Notes: generated by a model not told the origin, from the letters alone. DNA of 64,000 bases from Paenibacillus paeoniae (GCF_003388735.1 NZ_QUBQ01000001.1:1054001-1118000); one strand, 5' to 3'; positions 41,185-50,202 are shown, counted from the stretch's first letter. Numbers and translations are program-made.

Positions 41185-42888
41185 TTGAATATCGATGGAG
41201 CAATCATTGTGCAGTCCGATTTGACTGTATTACTGGATGAAAGATGCCCCACCGTTCACACTGCTCGCGAGCAGCTATATCGGTTCGCAGAGGTCAGAAA
41301 ACGGGTTGGTTCTATTCATACCTATCGCATTACACCGATGACGCTCTGGCATGCGCTTGATGAAGGATGGACCGGAGAGCAGACGATCGAAGCTCTAAGA
41401 ACGCATGCCAAATATGAGGTGCCCTTGCAAGCGGAGGGGATGATTCGACTTTGGGCTGGCCGTTACGGCAAGCTTAGACTGTCTGCCGAGCATGAGACGC
41501 TCCTATTGAATGGCGATGCCGACCTATTGGAGGCGCTTAGCCGAATTCCTCATATCTTGGGCTGGGTGGAGGCGATCAGAAGCCCGGAGACATGGCAGTT
41601 GGCGCCGGATTGCCGAGGTCTGCTGAAGCAAGAGCTGGGCAGACTTGGCTATCCCGTAATAGATCATGCGGGCTATCATACCGGCGAGTTTTTGTCTGTT
41701 CATTTGAGAGAGCAAGCCCTGCGAGGGAACCGATTCGCCTTGCGTGATTATCAGGAGCGAGCTGTTCGGGCATTCATTCAAGATGGAGCAGCAAGAGGGG
41801 GAAGCGGCGTAGTCGTCCTGCCTTGCGGGACAGGAAAGACGGTAATCGGCATAGCCGCGCTTGCCCGGCTTGGAGCTGCAACGCTTATCCTGACCTCAAG
41901 CCGGACTTCCGCAGAGCAATGGAGGGAAGAGCTGCTGGACAAGACGACGCTGGCGGAGGATAGCGTAGGACTGTATAACGGGAAAGTAAAGGAAGTAAAG
42001 CCCGTAACCATCGCAACTTATCAACTGCTGACCAGGCGTAAGTCCAAGGCTGGCGAATTTACACATATGGGGCTGTTCAATGAAAGGGATTGGGGACTGA
42101 TCATCTATGACGAAGTGCATCTGCTGCCGGCTCCCGTATTCCGAATGACGGCTTCCATTCAGGCGACGCGCCGTCTCGGACTTACGGCAACGCTTGTGCG
42201 CGAGGACGGTTGTGCGGAGGATGTCTATTCCTTGATTGGACCTAAGCAATACGATATGCAGTGGAAGGAAGCGGAGAAGGGGGCTTTTATTGCAACCGTC
42301 AGTTGTGCAGAAATTCGAGTTCCGCTGACAGCATCTCAGCAGCTTAGTTATACGGAGGCTGCGCCCAGAGGCCGATTGCGCATCGCGGCGGAGAATCCGG
42401 GCAAGCTGTCCGTCGTAAGAGACTTGCTGGCACGGTACAGGGATAAGCAGATACTTGTCATCGGCCAATACTTAGGACAGCTTCGCGAGGTCGCCAGTGA
42501 GATTGAAGCCCCTCTCTTGACGGGAGAGACGCCTCATGAAGAACGTCTGCATCTGTACGATCAGTTCAGGAGCGGCAACATTAACGTGCTGGTCGTGTCC
42601 AAAGTGGCCAATCTGGCCATCGATCTGCCGGATGCTTCGGTTGCTATTCAACTGTCGGGCAGCTTTGGCTCCAGGCAGGAAGAAGCGCAGCGGGTGGGAA
42701 GGCTGCTTCGACCGAAACAAGGCGACAATCGAGCATGGTTCTATACCCTTGTAACGGAGGGGACAAAAGAAACGGAGTTTGCCCTTAAACGACAGCTGTT
42801 CATGCTGGAGCAAGGGTATGAATATAGGCAAGTATCGGCAGCGGAGGCACGTGAGAGCCGATTGCACACGGGGGTGGTTAACGGATGA
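41185..42888 (+). CDS. XPB-like superfamily 2 DNA helicase
   Basis: This 567-residue protein is an SF2 helicase of the XPB/ERCC3 type. An N-terminal region (about 1-175) precedes the helicase core: Walker A VVVLPCGTGKTVIG (213-220 core), DEVH box at 309-312, SAT-like LTAT near 333-336, and motif VI QRVGRLLRP near residue 505. Bacterial XPB proteins are found with nuclease partners in actinobacteria; a repair role is likely but unproven. TTG 41185 follows GGGAGG by about ten bases; no better start is evident. It overlaps the next gene by four bases, so the two are coupled. No LexA-like box was seen upstream. Confidence 0.88.
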   Translation: MNIDGAIIVQSDLTVLLDERCPTVHTAREQLYRFAEVRKRVGSIHTYRITPMTLWHALDEGWTGEQTIEALRTHAKYEVPLQAEGMIRLWAGRYGKLRLSAEHETLLLNGDADLLEALSRIPHILGWVEAIRSPETWQLAPDCRGLLKQELGRLGYPVIDHAGYHTGEFLSVHLREQALRGNRFALRDYQERAVRAFIQDGAARGGSGVVVLPCGTGKTVIGIAALARLGAATLILTSSRTSAEQWREELLDKTTLAEDSVGLYNGKVKEVKPVTIATYQLLTRRKSKAGEFTHMGLFNERDWGLIIYDEVHLLPAPVFRMTASIQATRRLGLTATLVREDGCAEDVYSLIGPKQYDMQWKEAEKGAFIATVSCAEIRVPLTASQQLSYTEAAPRGRLRIAAENPGKLSVVRDLLARYRDKQILVIGQYLGQLREVASEIEAPLLTGETPHEERLHLYDQFRSGNINVLVVSKVANLAIDLPDASVAIQLSGSFGSRQEEAQRVGRLLRPKQGDNRAWFYTLVTEGTKETEFALKRQLFMLEQGYEYRQVSAAEARESRLHTGVVNG

Positions 42889-44900
42889 ACTTGGCACAGC
42901 TGAGCGATAAGTTATCGTCTGAACGCGTCAAACAATTGGAAAGCTCTACAGTATGGGAGGCTGTCGTTGCCCGGGGCATGTCTTGGCAGGAAGCCATGCT
43001 GAATCACAGTGCAGTTACTGCAGCGTGGGACAGGCTGTCTTCTTCAGCCAAGGGATCGCTGGAGGCCTTCATGCTGCTCGTTGGTGCTGCACCAGTTGAG
43101 GAGGACAAGCTTCTGGCAGCGCTGCGGGAGCATACTGCCCTCTCGGGAATGGAGGCGCGCATGGGCTTACGTGATCTCCAGGAAGCGGGCATCGTGCTGG
43201 CAGCTGCCAAGGTGTGGGGCGAACGGATCTGTTTTATGCCGACGGACAGTTTCCTTTTGTGGCATCAGCTCCTATTTCCTTGTCCTCTGAATGAGATTGC
43301 GGTGCCTGTCCAGCCGTTGATGGATGCGAGCGGAACTTTTCTCGGTGCGCAGGAGCCGCTAAGCCGCAGAGTACTCTATATGCTGTCTGCATTAGTTAAG
43401 TCGGAGACCGCCTTTACTTCCAAAGGCATTTTGCCCAAAAAGACGATTCAGCGCCTGCAAGAAGCGTTAAGACTTGAGGATGGTCGACTTGCTCATTTTG
43501 CGTGGAGTGTCGCACGGCGAGAAGCTTATCCCTTGTCGGTGGCTGCCGGATTGGCTGCTGCGGCTGCGATGGGGCTGTTGAGACGAGAAGAGCGGGGGCT
43601 TAACGTCGACCACGAAGGGCTTCAGAGATGGAGCGCTATGAGCGACTGTGATCGAGAAGAGGCGATGATCAGCTGGGCTTTTGGTTATGGGCTCAAAGGG
43701 ACCAGAGAGGATGTCCACATCGGTGCCGCCCTGGCAAGCGCCTCAGCCGGCAAGTGGTATTCTGCAAGCGAAGTTGCAGAATGGGGGGAGCTCTTATTGC
43801 ATAGTAGCGGAGCAGCTTCCAAGAATGGCCTCATGCTGGATCGGGTCACGCGGTGGCTGACTTTCTTGCATGAACTTGGCTGGATGGAGCTTGCCGAGCG
43901 GCTTGGAGCCCTTGAAGGAACGGGGCTGTTATTCCGTCGCCGCGAATTTTCTTCTGCGATTGACGGCCGGTTGATCGTACAGCCGACCGGAGAGTTGCTT
44001 GTTGCGCCGGGAAGCAGTCTCGGCATGAGATGGGAACTGGAGCTGATCGCCGAGCGAATTCATCGGGAAGAGCCGGTATTGTACCGCATGACCGCCCACT
44101 CCGTGGCCGCCGCATTGGAGCATGGTCGCACGAAGGAGGGGGTTGCCGACTTTCTTGCGAAGGCCAGCGGCGAAGCGGAATTGCCGATTCAGCTCGAATC
44201 GATGCTGGAACAATGGGCGAATCGATCGTCCCGCTATTCATTCACAGAGGCCATGTTACTGCGTTGCGATACCGCTGAACTGGCTGAGCAAGCAATAAGT
44301 CTGAGCGGGATTGCTGAACACGTGCTTGCTCGAATAGGTGAAAAGGATTTCATTATAGATCCTGCAGGAGTAAGCGAGCTCAGAGGGCTGCTGAACAAGG
44401 CGGGATATCCGCCCCGCAAAGGCATTGTTCAAGCGCTTGACGACGGGGGAGCTGGCTATCCTTATATAGCCGATTTCAATGAGACGCTTGGTCAGACGTA
44501 TACGCCATTGACGCCTGATCGGAGCTTCGAATCCGCCGAATGGTTGTATGAGCCAATGACATTGCGGCATTATGAGCTGGATCAGACGGGAGGGGCTGCA
44601 GCCGTGACGATTCTGTCCGGCATGGATCGGGTGCCTACAGCATGGTGGCGACAGCTGCGCAGCTATCATGCGTCGACACGCAAAGAGCTTATCCAGCAAG
44701 CAGTCGCCATGGAGACTGCTGTGCAGCTTAACCTGGATGGGAAGTTGCGGAACTTTGTGCCGGAGCAGATCGAGCTGCGTGGAGAGCAATGGGCTGTAAC
44801 GGGCAAGTTGATTGGCGATGAACTTGCGGAGCGGAGCCGCTTGACTCCTGATATGTGGGAGGAGATGAAGCTTGTTTTGCCTAGCGGGATCATTATGTAA
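42885..44900 (+). CDS. XPB-associated protein with Helicase_C_3 domain
   Basis: This 671-residue cytoplasmic protein is mostly helical and matches the PF13625 (Helicase_C_3) type of XPB/Ssl2 N-terminal-like domain. The region at about 365-460 (IDGRLIVQPTGELLVAPGSS, ELELIAERIHREEPVLYRMT, VADFLAKASGEAELPIQLESMLEQWAN) carries the signal. No Walker motif or DEAD box is present, so it is not itself a helicase. The gene overlaps the XPB-like helicase gene by four bases (ATGA), which indicates stoichiometric translation and a likely complex. Mycobacterium tuberculosis has the same pairing, Rv0861c (XPB) with Rv0862c. Its role beyond partnering the helicase is unknown. Confidence 0.82.
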   Translation: MNLAQLSDKLSSERVKQLESSTVWEAVVARGMSWQEAMLNHSAVTAAWDRLSSSAKGSLEAFMLLVGAAPVEEDKLLAALREHTALSGMEARMGLRDLQEAGIVLAAAKVWGERICFMPTDSFLLWHQLLFPCPLNEIAVPVQPLMDASGTFLGAQEPLSRRVLYMLSALVKSETAFTSKGILPKKTIQRLQEALRLEDGRLAHFAWSVARREAYPLSVAAGLAAAAAMGLLRREERGLNVDHEGLQRWSAMSDCDREEAMISWAFGYGLKGTREDVHIGAALASASAGKWYSASEVAEWGELLLHSSGAASKNGLMLDRVTRWLTFLHELGWMELAERLGALEGTGLLFRRREFSSAIDGRLIVQPTGELLVAPGSSLGMRWELELIAERIHREEPVLYRMTAHSVAAALEHGRTKEGVADFLAKASGEAELPIQLESMLEQWANRSSRYSFTEAMLLRCDTAELAEQAISLSGIAEHVLARIGEKDFIIDPAGVSELRGLLNKAGYPPRKGIVQALDDGGAGYPYIADFNETLGQTYTPLTPDRSFESAEWLYEPMTLRHYELDQTGGAAAVTILSGMDRVPTAWWRQLRSYHASTRKELIQQAVAMETAVQLNLDGKLRNFVPEQIELRGEQWAVTGKLIGDELAERSRLTPDMWEEMKLVLPSGIIM

Positions 44901-44973
44901 CCTCCTCTATCTATTGGCTTGAGGGATATGATATGATAAATTAATAGCAAGCGAATTGAAAAGAGGTGGATCA

Positions 44974-45462
44974 ATGCCTGTTGCCGAACCATGGACAGCT
45001 CCGTCGGTGCAAGAAGATGGCGTCAGATCTTCGCTTGATATGGCGTCGCTGCTTTTGTCCGCTTACGAGCTGGGGGACTGGATTAATCAATCGGCGGAAG
45101 TGACCGATTATTTATATTGGAAGTCAGTAGTATCTCAGGACCAGGAAGTTAAGGACCTGCAGATCCATTTCGCCAAGGCGAAGGAGCTATTCGAGGAATG
45201 TCAGCGCTTCGGACGGTTTCATCCGAACTACCACGAGGCGAAAGATAAGGTGAAGCTGATTGAGAAGCAACTTATGGACCTGGAATGTGTAAGCAAATTC
45301 AAGGAATCCGAGCAGGCTGTGGACGATATGCTGTATGAAGTGTCCCGCATGATTGCGGAGTCGGTATCCGACAATATTAAGGTGCCGAGCAACGAAAGAA
45401 ACCAAGGGGGCGGCTGTGGCAGCGGCGGATCGTGCGGCTGCGGCAGCGGCGGCTGCGGTTAA
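44974..45462 (+). CDS. ylbF: YlbF/RicF family protein with Cys-rich tail
   Basis: RicF (YlbF) forms, with YmcA and YaaT, the RicAFT complex that promotes RNase Y-dependent mRNA maturation and affects competence, sporulation and biofilm in B. subtilis. The 162-residue product is helical with a charged coiled-coil region (about 55-130; DQEVKDLQIHFAKAKELFEE) and ends in a Gly/Cys tail with Cys148, Cys154, Cys156 and Cys161. In B. subtilis four Cys of RicF help ligate [4Fe-4S] clusters, so the tail fits that role. It starts at ATG 44974 after AGAGGTGG. ylbG follows immediately, as in B. subtilis. Confidence 0.91.
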   Translation: MPVAEPWTAPSVQEDGVRSSLDMASLLLSAYELGDWINQSAEVTDYLYWKSVVSQDQEVKDLQIHFAKAKELFEECQRFGRFHPNYHEAKDKVKLIEKQLMDLECVSKFKESEQAVDDMLYEVSRMIAESVSDNIKVPSNERNQGGGCGSGGSCGCGSGGCG

Positions 45463-45508
45463 GTCTGAACCGCGAAGCTTCGCGAGGTTATGGAGGAGGA
45501 GCAAGCAG

Positions 45509-45772
45509 ATGTTACCGGATCGAACGGGTTTTATCGTATGGGTTAGCGATTTGAAGGCGGCAAGGGCTCTGGAGAGATTCGGTTCCGTACACTTCATGTC
45601 GCGCAAGCTTCATTATGTCGTGCTTTATATGAATGCTGACAAGGTGGAAGAATCCTTGAAGCAGATGAGCCGCTTGTCTTTTGTGCGCAAGGTGGAAAGA
45701 TCCTATCGTTCCGAAATTCCAACGGAGTACAGCAAGGAGAACGAAGATAAAACAAGATTTTACAGCCTGTAA
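45509..45772 (+). CDS. ylbG: YlbG family protein (DUF2129)
   Basis: This 87-residue protein matches B. subtilis YlbG (about 90 residues), a small conserved Bacillales protein of unknown function. Diagnostic segments are RTGFIVWVSDLKAARALERFG, VHFMSRKLHYVVLYMN and VRKVERSYRSEIPTEYS. ATG 45509 follows GGAGGAGGAG. It directly follows ylbF, a gene order retained in B. subtilis, which suggests shared function, though none is proven. A strong terminator follows. The rsmD gene that comes next in B. subtilis is not here. Confidence 0.9.
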   Translation: MLPDRTGFIVWVSDLKAARALERFGSVHFMSRKLHYVVLYMNADKVEESLKQMSRLSFVRKVERSYRSEIPTEYSKENEDKTRFYSL

Positions 45773-45791
45773 TTAGGAATAAAGTAGAAGT

Positions 45792-45836
45792 AACCGCTTC
45801 TTGGCGCAAAAATAGCGCCGAGAAGCGGTTTTTTTA
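45792..45836 (+). terminator. Terminator of ylbF-ylbG
   Basis: A 16-base-pair stem with one mismatch (45792-45807 with 45815-45830) followed by eight T residues ends the ylbF-ylbG transcript. Confidence 0.92.
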
Positions 45837-45967
45837 TCGATAATTTCCATATTAAGACATATATGGCCCGACTTTATTTTATTGTTGAAAAATCGGACAA
45901 TCATGGTAGAATGGAAATAAATAAATAGGATAAAAGCCCTGGTTCCTTGGAAGGAGTAGGTTGCGAG

Positions 45968-46405
45968 ATGAAGGATAAAATGACGAGAAGATGGAGTACC
46001 TATGAGTCGTTTTATGTCGAACTTGGCGACAAAAAGGTGGTTGACGTCATTATTACCAATCATGCCAAAAGTCGCTGGCTAGATCGGATCGAGAGCGAGA
46101 AGACCGGATACGAAGATATTGCTGAGTACTTATGGGATTGCTTGAAGAAAGGCCGGATCGAACCTTACTATCGCAATGAGCAGGACGTTTATTTAATTGA
46201 TGAGGATCTCGTATTTGTAGCGGAATTCGCGGATTCGCTTACAGAGCTTGATCTGCTGGGCAACTCGCTGCATAAGATGATCGTCGTTACCTTTCTAGGT
46301 AGAATGTCGGAGACGATTGAGCTTAGAGACCTAAAATCCTATTATTCCTGGCTAAGACACTCCAGAAGAATGACGCTGGTCAAAAACAGCCGGAAGCGTA
46401 AATGA
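45968..46405 (+). CDS. Basic protein of unknown function, DUF4258-like
   Basis: This 145-residue protein is not one I recognise with certainty. It has a central stretch VDVIITNHAKSRWLDRIE (about residues 25-42) followed by a strand with DVYLIDEDLVFVAEF and later MIVVTFLGRM, then a very basic C terminus (RHSRRMTLVKNSRKRK). The HAxxRW-x-x-RI pattern then strand-strand recalls DUF4258/RelE-like proteins, which can bind or cut RNA. No antitoxin-like partner is adjacent. ATG 45968 lies 11 bases after AAGGAG; spacing is slightly long. The gene sits alone between the ylbG terminator and lysR. Confidence 0.6.
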   Translation: MKDKMTRRWSTYESFYVELGDKKVVDVIITNHAKSRWLDRIESEKTGYEDIAEYLWDCLKKGRIEPYYRNEQDVYLIDEDLVFVAEFADSLTELDLLGNSLHKMIVVTFLGRMSETIELRDLKSYYSWLRHSRRMTLVKNSRKRK

Positions 46406-46457
46406 TGAATTACTTTTCCAAATTTAATCGGTACATAATACAGATATTGGAATAAAG

Positions 46458-46484
46458 ACGCGATCCGGGAGGGTCGCGTTTCTT
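46458..46484 (+). terminator. Terminator after the DUF4258-like gene
   Basis: ACGCGATCC (46458-46466) pairs with GGGTCGCGT (46471-46479) around a GGGA loop, followed by TTCTT. Confidence 0.65.
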
Positions 46485-46556
46485 CAATTCCTCATAATGA
46501 TGTCGCTTCTGTGATGGTCTGTAGTATAATAGGGCCAAAGAAAGGACGGATAATAG

Positions 46557-47468
46557 ATGGCGCTTAATTTTCATCAATTACACATTTTTTATACCGTTGC
46601 GGAGCGCGGAAGTTTCTCCGCCGCTGCGCAAGCTTTGCATATGACTCAACCTGCGGTGACCATGCAAGTACAGTCCTTGGAGGATTATTTTGGCACCAAG
46701 CTACTGCTTCGCTCTACGAAAAAGATTGATCTGACAGAGGCCGGCAGGGCGCTCCTGCCGTACGCCAGGAACAGTATTGATCTGATTCGGGATACGGATC
46801 AAGCTATGTCCGCCTTCACCAAGCAGTTGAAGGGCCGCCTGCAGCTTGGCTCCAGCCTTACTATTGGCGAATATGTACTGCCCCGACTGCTAGGGCCCTT
46901 TGGGCAGGAGTACCCGCATATCTCCATCAGCATGAAAGTGATGAACACAGCGCAAATTATGGAAGATATTTTGAATCATCAATTAAACTTCGGCTTGATC
47001 GAAGCGCCAGTCAATCATCCCGACATGCATATGGAAGCGGTCATGAGTGACGAGTTGATGCTTGTTGTGCCGAGTAGCCATCCGTTGGCGGAGAAAAAAT
47101 CGGTCACACTGGACGAGGCGCTGCAGCATGCCGTTGTTCTGCGCGAGCAGGGGTCTGGCACCAGGCTTGTGATGGAGGAACAATTAAAGAAGAAAAAAAT
47201 CGATCCGGTGTCCCTGAAAATTGTTATGGAGCTTGGCAGCACAGGCGCAGTTAAATCGGCAGTTGAGGCAGGGCTCGGTATTTCCTTCTTGTCCGTATCC
47301 TCGGTTAAGCATGAAGTGGCTTTGGGGCTAATCAAGGTAGTGAAAGTATCGGATACGAAGTTTCAGCGCCAATTTTATTCCATCTATTTGAAGTCTGCGC
47401 TGCTTCCGATCTCTGCCGTTACGTTCCTGACCTTTCTAAGAGAGAGGGATCTTCAGCAATGGCTGTAA
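46557..47468 (+). CDS. LysR-family transcriptional regulator
   Basis: This 303-residue regulator has the usual LysR design: an N-terminal winged helix-turn-helix (MALNFHQLHIFYTVAERGSFSAAAQALHMTQPAVTMQVQSLE, residues 1-42) and a C-terminal effector-binding domain in two lobes (about 90-300). It resembles the CysL/YeiE group. ATG 46557 follows AAGGA. Its end overlaps the PHP-domain gene by ten bases, so the two are co-translated; this is unusual for LysR proteins, which are more often divergent from their target. The effector is unknown; a link to the phosphatase gene is possible. Confidence 0.87.
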   Translation: MALNFHQLHIFYTVAERGSFSAAAQALHMTQPAVTMQVQSLEDYFGTKLLLRSTKKIDLTEAGRALLPYARNSIDLIRDTDQAMSAFTKQLKGRLQLGSSLTIGEYVLPRLLGPFGQEYPHISISMKVMNTAQIMEDILNHQLNFGLIEAPVNHPDMHMEAVMSDELMLVVPSSHPLAEKKSVTLDEALQHAVVLREQGSGTRLVMEEQLKKKKIDPVSLKIVMELGSTGAVKSAVEAGLGISFLSVSSVKHEVALGLIKVVKVSDTKFQRQFYSIYLKSALLPISAVTFLTFLRERDLQQWL

Positions 47469-48310
47469 GAGGAAGAGCGGATCTTCATGCCCATACGACG
47501 GCGTCGGATGGCATGTATGCACCATCGGAAGTCGTCAGAAGAGCGAAGCTTGCCGGCTTGTCGGCCATCGCGATTACGGATCATGACACGATTGCCGGTG
47601 TTGACGAAGCGCTTGCTACGGGAGATGAATTAGCGATTTCCGTCATTCCGGGGGCAGAGCTAAGCACCGTAACCGGTAGTGCGGACATCCATGTGCTGGC
47701 CTACTATACCGATAATAATGACTCGCTGTGGCTGGAGCGCCTAGCATGGATCGGGAATGCCCGCGACCGACGCAATGAAGCTATTCTGCATAAGCTGCAG
47801 GAGCTGGGGATCGGGATTACGATGAGTGAGGTTCACGAAGCTGGTGCTGACAAGAAAGGAAGTGTCGGTCGTCCGCATATAGCGGAGGCGTTAATTCGAA
47901 GAGGTGTCGTCTCCGATATGAATGAGGCCTTTGCACATTATCTAGGCTCGGGAGCGCAAGCCTATGTACAGGTGCAGAGCGTCTCTACGGCTGAGGCGCT
48001 GATCTGGATTCGCGAAGCGGGAGGCGTGAGCGTCATTGCTCATCCGGGGTTGTACGGACGGGACGAGCTTCTGGAGCAATGGGTACGAGATGGCGTTCAG
48101 GGAATTGAAGCGTTTCACTCCGATCATACTGTCCAGGATGCAGAGCGGTATCGCGTCTTTGCGGAAGGTCAGGGGCTTCTGATTACAGGAGGCTCCGATT
48201 TCCATGGGGAACGGAACGGCGTGAGCTATCATGGTGCGCTAGGCAGCAGCGGAGTAGAGCTTGCCGTTGCGGAGCAGCTTCGCCGGAGGGCGGCGAGCCA
48301 GCGTAGCTAA
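47459..48310 (+). CDS. PHP-domain phosphoesterase (YciV/RnaM-like)
   Basis: This 283-residue metalloenzyme belongs to the PHP family. Metal ligands are in RADLHAHTTASDGMYAPSEVV (about residues 6-26), AITDHDTIAGV (about 39-49), PGAELSTV, VIAHPGLYG (about 194-202) and GGSDFHGE (about 242-249), the full set found in YciV-type enzymes. These remove 3' or 5' phosphates from nucleoside bisphosphates or trim 5' ends of RNA. Which applies here is uncertain. The gene overlaps the LysR gene by ten bases and lies before a terminator shared with rqcH. Confidence 0.88.
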   Translation: MAVRGRADLHAHTTASDGMYAPSEVVRRAKLAGLSAIAITDHDTIAGVDEALATGDELAISVIPGAELSTVTGSADIHVLAYYTDNNDSLWLERLAWIGNARDRRNEAILHKLQELGIGITMSEVHEAGADKKGSVGRPHIAEALIRRGVVSDMNEAFAHYLGSGAQAYVQVQSVSTAEALIWIREAGGVSVIAHPGLYGRDELLEQWVRDGVQGIEAFHSDHTVQDAERYRVFAEGQGLLITGGSDFHGERNGVSYHGALGSSGVELAVAEQLRRRAASQRS

Positions 48311-48413
48311 GTTTGAGCAGATACGGTACAGTGCAGCTTGGCCATAGATTGGTTGGGGAACCAGTCGGCTCTTGGAGTTGTGCAAAGCAATATGAAATAG
48401 AATAACGTTGCAT

Positions 48414-48451
48414 AAAAACACGGATCATCCATCGGGACGATCCGTGTTTTT
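48414..48451. terminator. Bidirectional terminator between PHP gene and rqcH
   Basis: AAAAACACGGATCATCC (48414-48430) pairs with 48435-48451 with one mismatch around a four-base loop. A/T runs flank it on both sides, so it can terminate both convergent genes. Confidence 0.85.
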
Positions 48452-48453
48452 CG

Positions 48454-50202
48454 TTATTTTACTGCCGATGCCAGAGCTTTGAGACGATTTGTGTCAGGTG
48501 TGATGAACAGCGTCTTCTGATGGTCATAAATGACGAAGCCGGGTTTCGCTCCGCTTGGCTTCCGCACATGGCGGATAAAGGTGAAGTCAACCGGTACCAT
48601 GCTGGAGTCTTTCGCTTGGCTGTAGCTGGCCGCAAGCATAGCTGCCTCTTCCAGCGTCGCGTCGCCGAAGTCTCCGCCCCGGATAACGACATGGGAGCCG
48701 GGAATATCCTTTGTATGCAGCCAAGTATCCGTCGGAGAGGCTAGTCGGTTGGTTAAATATTCGTTCTGAAGATTGTTTTTGCCGACGTAGATCAGAATGT
48801 TCTCCGAGGATGTATAGCAGAGAAGGGGCGGGTTCTGCGATTTCTTCCGCTTCGGACCGCGCGTCTTGCGTTCGCGGAGATAGCCCTGCTGAACCAGCTC
48901 TTCGCGAATGCCTTCGATATCGGACAATGCAGCATCGTTCAACTGCTGGATCAGCGTCTCGAAGTAGGCGATCTCGGCTTTCGCCAACTCCATCTGCTGA
49001 GCAACGACTGTCTGGCTGTTGCGGTATTTCGTATAACGCCGGAAGTAGCGCTGGGCATTTTCGGAAGGTGTAAGCTGCGGGTCCAGTTGAATGTTGACAA
49101 CAGCTTGTTCTTCATCGTAAAAGTTAACGAGCTCAATCGATTCGTCCCCACGGTTGAATTGATGCATATAGGCCGTTAGCAGCTCGCCAAGCACGCGATA
49201 TTTTTCCGCATCTTGCGCTTCAAGAAGCGTTTCTTCCAGCTTTTTAATTTTAGTCGTGTTTTTGCTCTTCTCGTTCTGTACAAAGCGTATTAAATCCGAT
49301 GCGCGCTGCTTCACCGTATCCCGCTCGGCTTTGTCGCCGTAGAAGGATTCCAAGCACTCGCTGATCGAATCAAAAGCAAGGCTTGTCCCGTGAATATGAC
49401 TAAGCGGCGTCACCGAGAAGCTGGATTTTCCGCTAGCTGCATCGGTAACGATTGTTGGCTCGTATCGATCCTCATGGAAGGCGTTCATGAGCTCATGGAA
49501 GCTGTGCCATAATGACGGAATTGTAGCAGAATCTTCAGATAGCTGGGCTCTGTAAACGACTTCCTTCGCCAGCAACGGGCTTAGTCCACTGAACGTGGCG
49601 ACAAGCGATTGCTGAAGCGGGATAGGTGTATCGTCTGCACTTTGCGTCAGCAGTTCTCTGAAAGAATCTTCATCGGAGACGGCTAGCGGATCCGACTTGC
49701 CTTGATCCGGCGGCGATGTATACGCCACTCCAGGCATAACGATCCGGAAGCTGCTGATGGCGGGCGTGACATGATGGATGCCGTCATGAATAGCGCCAGT
49801 TGCTGTGTCCATCAAAATAATGTTGCTGTGGCGGCCCATAATTTCAATGACAATGGTTTTGAAATTCAGATCGCCAAGCTCGTCCCTTTGACGGATGTCT
49901 ATATGAATAATTCGTTCTCTCCCGACTTGACGAACAGCTTCGATGAGACCGCCTTCGCAATGTTTGCGCATAAGCATGCAGAACATCGGAGCTTCCAGCG
50001 GATTCACATAGGTGGCAGTGGTGAAGTGTGTTCTAGGATAAGTAGGGTTGGCGGACAACAGAAGCTTGGAAGTAAATCCGCCGCCGCGCACGGCCAATAC
50101 GAGGTCATGTTCGGTTGGCTGATGAATTTTATGAATACGCGCGCCGACGCATCTCTGAAGCTCTGCGGCGACCGCTCGGACGACTATGCCGTCTAATGCC
50201 AT
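48454..50202 (-). CDS. rqcH: Ribosome quality control protein RqcH (NFACT/FbpA family)
   Basis: RqcH binds stalled 50S-peptidyl-tRNA complexes and directs addition of alanine tails that mark stalled chains for degradation. The 582-residue product begins MALDGIVVRAVAAELQRCVGA, the NFACT-N domain (about 1-200), with coiled-coil segments (about 290-440) and NFACT-R at about 450-580 including DTWLHTKDIPGSHVVIRG. ATG 50202 is preferred; it lies nine bases from AGAGGA, versus ATG 50208, which is too close. The name FbpA (fibronectin-binding) refers to the same family. It is divergent from the Ca2+-ATPase gene, where B. subtilis also has its homologues YloA and YloB as neighbours. Confidence 0.92.
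   Translation of the reverse strand: MALDGIVVRAVAAELQRCVGARIHKIHQPTEHDLVLAVRGGGFTSKLLLSANPTYPRTHFTTATYVNPLEAPMFCMLMRKHCEGGLIEAVRQVGRERIIHIDIRQRDELGDLNFKTIVIEIMGRHSNIILMDTATGAIHDGIHHVTPAISSFRIVMPGVAYTSPPDQGKSDPLAVSDEDSFRELLTQSADDTPIPLQQSLVATFSGLSPLLAKEVVYRAQLSEDSATIPSLWHSFHELMNAFHEDRYEPTIVTDAASGKSSFSVTPLSHIHGTSLAFDSISECLESFYGDKAERDTVKQRASDLIRFVQNEKSKNTTKIKKLEETLLEAQDAEKYRVLGELLTAYMHQFNRGDESIELVNFYDEEQAVVNIQLDPQLTPSENAQRYFRRYTKYRNSQTVVAQQMELAKAEIAYFETLIQQLNDAALSDIEGIREELVQQGYLRERKTRGPKRKKSQNPPLLCYTSSENILIYVGKNNLQNEYLTNRLASPTDTWLHTKDIPGSHVVIRGGDFGDATLEEAAMLAASYSQAKDSSMVPVDFTFIRHVRKPSGAKPGFVIYDHQKTLFITPDTNRLKALASAVK

Noticed and set aside
45353..45508. Upstream extension of the ylbG frame
   Set aside because: It is the shifted frame of the Cys/Gly tail of ylbF; the Ala run is a product of that GC-rich sequence. 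ATG 45509 has a strong ribosome site.
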